A stretch of DNA of 64,000 nucleotides, taken from positions 22,456,357 through 22,520,356 of the forward strand of contig NC_088178.1 in NCBI RefSeq assembly GCF_028769735.1, given 5' to 3'. Positions 58,001 through 64,000 of the stretch are shown piece by piece. The first letter of the stretch is position 1. Every line of letters begins with the position of its first letter. The notes beneath the pieces are model-generated. The model was not told the origin of the DNA. It did no database searches and worked only from the letters and a program-made list of their open reading frames with translations. This stretch comes from Zonotrichia leucophrys gambelii (lineage: Eukaryota; Chordata; Aves; Passeriformes; Passerellidae). Both the position numbers and the translations under genes were made by a program.

Positions 58001-60400
58001 TCCAAGTAACATAAAGCCAGATGTGAAACATCAGCCTTCCCTTCATCAGCCCTCAGTGCTGGTTCTTCCATGTGAGTGATCCATTTTCCTCTTCCCTGCA
58101 AGAGTAAGCAGCAGTGTACCTGCAGTAAGTGCAAGAAGTGGGGATGTGTGTGTATGTGAAACCTCAACACCCCCAGAATGGCTGGGTTAATTTTAATCTG
58201 TGTGTTGATAGGTTTCCCCTCTCTTGCCCCTGTGCAGCTCAGGGTAGCAATTTCTTCCAGTGGTTTGAAGAAAGGAACTGAAGTTTAGACCCATCTGGAG
58301 CTGAGATTCACCCTTCTGTGCATATTCAGCCACAATATTAAAGTGATACATTTTAGCAATTTTTCCACCTGGCAGTCCTTTACTAAATAAGAGGAGAGGG
58401 TTAAGGGGTTTGGTTCTTCCTCTGCTTCTCTACACGTGTGAGATGCATCACGTCTCTTCCCATAATTTAGGTTACAATTGCTTCTGTCTGTTTATTCAAC
58501 TCCTTCCCAAGATGGGAACAGGGAAAAGGAGCCCTGTGCTATATTTCTGTGCAATATTATATAAGGTCAAGAGGCAAAATGTATTTATGAAGCTGTTTGT
58601 GAGGCAGCTCCTTAGATATGAGCATGTTCATGCAGGGCTGATTTTTCAGAAGGATACAGAAATTGGAGATTCTGGATACTTCCACAAAGACTCCTATCCC
58701 CAACCATTATCTACATGGGGGGGAAAAAAAAAGCTAAAAAAAAAAAAAAAGCTAAAACCTTTTTATACTGATCAAGCTATTTTCCAGTAATTTTCCACTT
58801 TGTCTGTCATTCCCTCCTTTGAAGGCCCTCTCTGTATTGCTTCTGGCACCCAAGTTGAAGGTCCTCAACTGGCACTTTGGCAGAAATGGACTTTTGTGAT
58901 CTCAGAGGGTGAGGTGGGCATGAGCTGCTGAAATGCTGAATGCAGAGAACTCAGCATCAGGGATTTCCTGGACAAGTTTGGCATGATCAGATGCTAACAT
59001 GGAAAACCAGGATTCAGAAACCTCATAATGAGTTTCTAAATCCTTGTGGCTCTGGCCATTTATTCAGGTTCTTGCACTGGTGCACCCACTTTTGGAAAAT
59101 CTGATTCCTTCCCACATATATATGTCACCTCCCAAAAAACCCCAGAAAATCCTTCCTTCTATTTTCAGGGGATTTTGGAAAGAATGAAGTGATTTAGCAG
59201 GCTTGTTTTCACAGGGATATTTTTCCTTGTGTGGTAGGCACAGTTACCAGGCTGTTCTATACACATTGCCATGTGCCAGAGCATAATTGCCTTCCACATG
59301 CATTGGCCTTTGGCTAATGTGTTTTTTATGGCAACCAGGAGAGCTGGCTTTGGTGAGTCTCAAAAGTGCACCTGGTGGTTTATGGCTTGAAAATGCTGTG
59401 TTCCTCTGAGTCATGTAAGTGTGTGTATCTCTTTTCATGTCAGATTGATGAAGAATGGTACGAAAAAAGGGCTTAGAGCAAGTCAGAGTTAATCAGCTGA
59501 GTGTTAAGCTGTGTATGAGCTTTTCTAGTGGGCTCCAAACCCACATGGGATGGGATCTGTTATGAAGAGAGAGCAGGAGGCAAAGTTTTGGAACTGCAAG
59601 CTCAAAACTGAGGTCCTAAAGCCAGATCATTGCACTTAAATGAATGTGTTTTAACCATGTTTCCCACTCGTCTGAGGAACAGAAAAGAGAGGGATAACTG
59701 TGCTCCAAAGTTTCATGGGGGCTCAGCCCTGCAAGGAGGGTTCCTGGGAAAAGCCTTCACTGAAATCCAGGCCTTTTTTGGTGTGGATTTTGAGACACCT
59801 ACGTTTGAAAAGTCAAGTCAACAACCCCGAGCTGTCCAACACCTGAACGCTGCAGGGATGGATATTGGCACTCGGCTCCGGGGGTTTTCAACCTGGGAAT
59901 TTCATGTATCGCTCACGATCTGTCACCGCCATTCCCACTGACCTCCCTGTGCTGGGAGCTCGTGGTGTGCAGGCTGCAAACTGATCTTTGCAGCTGGGAG
60001 CTGGCAGAGAGGGGCTGGAAAAAGGGCTGAACTGCAGGGAGCACTGAAGGGCTGAGCCTTGGATATGGAAAGAGGAGAAATAATATCAAAGGAAATCACA
60101 TAAGTGGAAAAAGAGCCCCCTGGGGCAGCCCAGGCAGCAGCAGGTCCGTCTTGTTCATGTTTTCAGAGAAGCTAGAGGTCAGCCAAGCTTGATAACGAGG
60201 TAATAAAGAAAAATCCATCACTGAGCCTTGGGGGACTTGTAGATGCGGTTCTCATCAGAATAAACGAATTTAGATGCCGCTCGGCAGAAGCAGCAAGAAC
60301 GATTATGGATCACAAACCCAACAGATCATCTGGAAGGGTGTGGGAGCAACATTGGCTTGGCTGGAGCTGAACTTTCCTCAATTCCCCAGAGCTTCACCTC
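55036..60400. other. Intergenic sequence between the LTR and the distal CpG-rich region
   Basis: No gene was recognised. It contains an old palindromic repeat (56080-56190), an A tract (58729-58751) and AT-rich candidate regulatory blocks at 55.74-55.88 and 57.66-57.96 kb. The 321-codon plus-strand frame at 57000-57965 lacks protein-like character. Confidence 0.65.
56080..56190. mobile_element. Ancient palindromic repeat fossil (non-autonomous DNA-element-like)
   Basis: Shows TTAAGAACATGCTTAAATTT, TTAAGCACATGAATAGTCCC, CTCACGTGCTTAGAGTTAAG, then TAAGTGTTTGTAGGATTGGA. I remember this pattern as an interspersed repeat in reptile and bird genomes. The centre is a near-perfect palindrome (GCTTAAATTTTAAGC). 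The family name was not established. Confidence 0.55.
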
Positions 60401-61192
60401 CCGGGGCTTTCCCCGTGCTAAACCCCCACTCCGGGAGATGCTCTTTGGGTGGGCAGGGCAGGAGCAGCGATCGCACCCTGCGCTGCTCCGGGCTTCGTGT
60501 TCTGCCCTCCGGGTACAGCCCCACCAAAGAACGCCCTGGGCGGACGGTCAGGGCAACAAAAAAAAAAAAGGAAAACAAAGAAAAAAACCAAAAGTTGTCC
60601 GGTCGTTGTGGCCAGTTTTGCAGCTTTGAGGATCTCCGACCCGGGCGGAGACACTGGGACACCCAGGGGGAAAACTCTGGCCGTGGGGATCCACCTGCTG
60701 AAGCCGTCAGCAGGGCATCAAACACCGACCCCACACGCCTGGATCAAACACCTCATTAAGGCAGGCGGGAAAGACAGTGAAAATCAATTTAAAGGAGAAA
60801 AAAATATCATAATGATCGGTTGATGGTCTTTATTTTTTTATTCTTTCTCTACTTTTGAGACTTTTTGGAGACTCTCTCCACTCCTGCAGCACTCATCCCC
60901 ACGCACGTTTGATTCAGGAATTTAACGAGAAACGTCAAGCTGAGTTGGCTTCAAACGGGAAGCGAGGCTGTCTGTAAGGAAATACTGCAGAGAAGAGAGC
61001 AGAAAAATTAAAAATCTGCCCAAGGAAAAACGCTTCCCTCCCAGCCTCGCATGGCCGGGCTCAGCGGGGCGATGACAAAGCAATCTTTTCGTGTAGATCA
61101 ATAGGGTTTTTCTTTCGGGAGACCACATCATTTCTTACTCCGGCGCACATTAAAACGCGCCCGTCTCTCCGTGTGTGGATGCACGGCCGGGA

Positions 61193-61232
<40 letters not shown>

Positions 61233-64000
61233 ACCGTGTCTGGCATCCCACCATCTGGTTTGTTTCACTCCAGGGTTTCCCTTTTCTAAATCGTCTCGGG
61301 ACGGGTGTAGTTTAGGTACTTTTTCTCGTTTTGATTCGTTTCTGCAGCCGATCTTGCGTGGCAAAGCCGAGGCTGAGACCGACTCGGCGAGCAGAAGCCG
61401 TTCGGAGACGGAGTGCGCGGGATTCATTCTCACTACCGTTCTATTGTGGATCATCCCCCACTTATCGGGGACCACAATGTGCCTCGAAACAGGCAGGAAT
61501 GGTGTCGGTGCCGGGTAAGCGGGACACGCCGCTGCTCGGGGAGCGCGGTGCGGAGCGGCAGAGCCAGCTCGAGGCGGGAGCAGGACACGGCACCGGCCGC
61601 ATCCCACCAGCAGCGCCTCGGATCAACCCTTCTCGCCTCTCCCGTACATTTCCCACCTCATCGGGGTCCCCACGGCCATAACTATAGCAGCAAGCGGCTC
61701 CACCCGAGTTGCCGGGGGCTCCCCCCGGGGCGCTCCCACCTCTGCAGGCAGGGGGAGAGCCGGCGGCCGGGGCAGGGCAGGGCAGGCAGCAGACACCCGC
61801 ATCTGTTTCACTTCGAGCCGTGCGGGAGGCAGCTGCCCTGCGATCGGGGGGTGGCCGAGCATCTTCTGGCCCGGAGCATCCCCCGGGCGGTGTCCGCTGC
61901 CCCGGCCGCTCGCAGCGCGTCACTTTGCTGCCCCCAGCCCTCCCCTTGGCCGCCCTGCAGAGGCACAAGGCGCAGCTCCCGGCGGTTCCTCGCTGCCATG
62001 AAATGCACCAAGTGGAAATTCAATCGCCCCGTTGTGTGTGTGGTCGAAATCTCTGGCAGCTGCTTCGGAATTTTTTATGACACTTTCGTTTATGTAGGGG
62101 AGGCATAACTATTATTTTACTTAATAAAAATGGAAAGCGGCTCGGGTCTTTTCGCTCTCCGCTCCCTTCCATTAGTTCTTCCCATCGCTTTTCCACCGGG
62201 CTGATGAACGGAGAGTTTAAACAATGTTGGTAGGAAAGATGCGGCGTCTCTGAGGCATTTCTCCGTGTTAGACAATTATATATACTTCTGTATATGAAAA
62301 ATAATATATCGGGAAAAGAAAGAAAATAAATATAGATATAGTTGAATATATATATATATGCACACAAATTTATGAGAGGGAGATATATGCGTATGTGTTG
62401 TGAACACAGGTTAGGAGCATCGAAGAAGTATAAAAGTGAAAGCTCAGGAAAGCTCCCCCAGAGCTGAGACGCGCCCGCGGGACAGACTTCCCACCTTCCC
62501 AAGAAACTCTCAGCACGCTTTCCCCTCTACTTTTCCACTCCGATCGAGAAATTCTTCCCGATGTCCGCGCTGGAGGCGAGAAAGGAGGATGCGACCGACT
62601 CCGCTCTCTGAAATCGCTGCTCGCACTGGAGATGTGCGGACGGAGGCGTCCGCTGCCTCTGCCCTCTCCTCGGGGTCCCACCGAATTCGCCGAGCCTGTG
62701 CACCGAGTCGTTAGGGCTTGAGTAATTGTGACCGGCATTTGGAAGCGGGGCCGCGCAGCTGTTTGGCCCGGCTCCCCGGTATTAGTGCTGGAGATTTTAT
62801 CACCAAATGCTCGCACCTGTTAACGGCAGAGCCTGGCAATTCATCACCGCGGATTCTCACACTGCCGAGCGTGGCCATGCCGGGGGGACATCTCCTCGTG
62901 GTACCCCCTTGGAGAAGCCCATCCCCTTCCTCCCTCCCCGAGCATCCTCCCACGGGAAAGCAGATTCATGTTTGCAGAGCCTCCAAGGGAAAAAACCAAA
63001 CCAAACCGAACCAAAACCTAACAGCGCGAGCGTGGTTCAAAGCGTCTGCGATAGAGACAGGGACAACCTGCTGTCACAGCCACCCACGGGCCATGGGCTG
63101 GGCAGCTTCAGCCGCGGATGTGTTCACCGGACTGCGCCAGGGAAGCGCAAGGGGGGCAGCGGGGCTCTGCCACCCGCGGGGACATCGCGGTGGCTCCCAG
63201 GCCCTCGTGTGCCTCTGTTTAGCAGGAAATTCTCCGCGACAAGGTGGGTGTCTGCTGCCTACCCCCTCCTCCTGCCAGCCGTCAGGGAAGCGGAGGCAGG
63301 AGATGCCGGGCCCGCAGGATATTCCCCATCCCAAGGGGTTCCTGGGCCCGGCCGGGCCGCCTCGGAAAGTGGTACCCGGCCCGGCCGGGCGGGGATGCGG
63401 GGCTCTAGAGCGGTCCCAGCACCCCGTGGACACGCACGGCCTTAGCTTTGATTATTGCTGGCGGGGGGAGAGGCTCGCAGAGCGCTGCTCCTCGCCCTCC
63501 GGCCCGCACCTGCCGGGCGCAGCATCCCTTCGGCGGGAGCCTCGGAGGAGGCGGGTTTCCAGCAGGGTGCTCCGGCCGCCATGACGTGTCGGTGACGTGA
63601 GCGCGTGGAGAAGGGGAGAGGGGATCCCCAAATTCACAGCACCCCTCAAGGGGGCCGAAGGCTCGGTCCTGGCGGGATGAGGGTCCCTGTCGGCGAGGCT
63701 GCGGGAGCTCTGCAGCTCATCCCGCGGCTTCGGAGATGGGCAGCCCTCGGGGGGAGAGCGGACCCTCTGCGGACCCCCGGGCGGAGGAAAGCGACCGTCG
63801 CATCGCGCAGGAATGGGCTCTGAGAGCCTTCAGCACCGCGGGGCCCTCGGGGCGGGGAGGGGCTTTATCCAGCGTCGGTCGCCCCCCTCCTACAGCAGCC
63901 GGCTCCAGACAAGCTGGGGGCATCCGAGCGCCAGGGGAGAGGGCAGCGCCTTTCCTCGAAAGCATCTCGGGCGGGGGACACGCTCCCCGGGGACCGGGCC
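60400..64000. promoter_or_regulatory. CpG-rich region at the right edge, inferred FOXD2 upstream domain
   Basis: CpG density rises in patches at about 60.38-60.75, 61.33-62.10 and 62.45-64.00 kb. Human gene order puts FOXD2 next after FOXE3 on the same strand. No forkhead coding sequence is present, so this would be upstream or divergent-transcript territory. The many long open frames here reflect high GC, not proteins. Confidence 0.5.
61197..61231. repeat. (GT)n microsatellite, about 17 repeats
   Basis: Uninterrupted GT dinucleotides within CpG-rich sequence, likely to vary in length between individuals. Confidence 0.95.

Noticed and set aside
62718..63584. 288-codon plus-strand ORF in the CpG-rich right edge
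   Set aside because: Long frames are expected at this GC content, and there is no forkhead or other recognisable motif.
60400..64000. FOXD2 coding sequence
   Set aside because: No forkhead motif ([10 protein letters not shown] or [12 protein letters not shown] type) occurs on either strand here, so the gene must lie further right.
1..64000. tRNA genes, CRISPR arrays, bacterial-type operons
   Set aside because: No tRNA B-box/cloverleaf stretch and no regularly spaced short repeats were seen. The window is vertebrate nuclear DNA.

Overview
This 64 kb window is vertebrate nuclear DNA, almost certainly from a bird and probably a passerine. It has spliced genes with GT-AG introns, CpG-island promoters and long AT-rich intergenic DNA. 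It also carries 5'-truncated CR1 LINE 3' ends (13.6-14.1 kb and 44.25-44.52 kb) and a solo LTR at 54.66-55.03 kb whose sequence I recognise from memory as a common passerine repeat. The gene order STIL (-) / CMPK1 (+) / FOXE3 (+) matches the human 1p33 block STIL-CMPK1-FOXE3-FOXD2.

Layout. Positions 1-4,900 hold the 5' part of STIL on the minus strand: six coding exons in perfect phase plus a probable non-coding first exon. The gene runs off the left edge. Positions about 4,880-5,100 are a CpG-rich head-to-head promoter with three CCAAT boxes that serves STIL leftwards and CMPK1 rightwards. Positions 5,490-17,721 hold the complete CMPK1 coding sequence (six exons, 196 aa), followed by a 3' UTR of about 2.2 kb ending near 19.97 kb. 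Intron 1 of CMPK1 (8.7 kb) contains a CR1 fragment and two small repeat structures.

Positions 20-47.6 kb are intergenic, with no gene I can prove. They contain repeat fragments, an inverted repeat pair (40.74/42.10 kb), several AT-rich blocks that look like candidate enhancers, and one protein-like 130-codon minus-strand ORF (31.4-31.8 kb). Positions 48,262-49,425 hold single-exon FOXE3 (387 aa forkhead factor) inside a CpG island, with a TATA-like box upstream and a polyadenylation signal at 49,989. Positions 50-60 kb are intergenic, with a 39-bp minisatellite, the solo LTR, an old palindromic repeat fossil and more candidate regulatory blocks. From about 60.4 kb to the end the DNA becomes CpG-rich again. 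By synteny this is the approach to FOXD2, but no FOXD2 coding sequence lies in the window.

Functionally, STIL is a centriole-duplication scaffold, CMPK1 is the cytosolic pyrimidine nucleoside monophosphate kinase and FOXE3 is the lens-development forkhead factor. They share a neighbourhood, not a pathway. I found no new multi-gene system. The most useful leads are a GC-AG intron in STIL, substitutions at two positions of CMPK1, the 31.4 kb ORF, the inverted repeat pairs and the candidate FOXE3/FOXD2 regulatory blocks.
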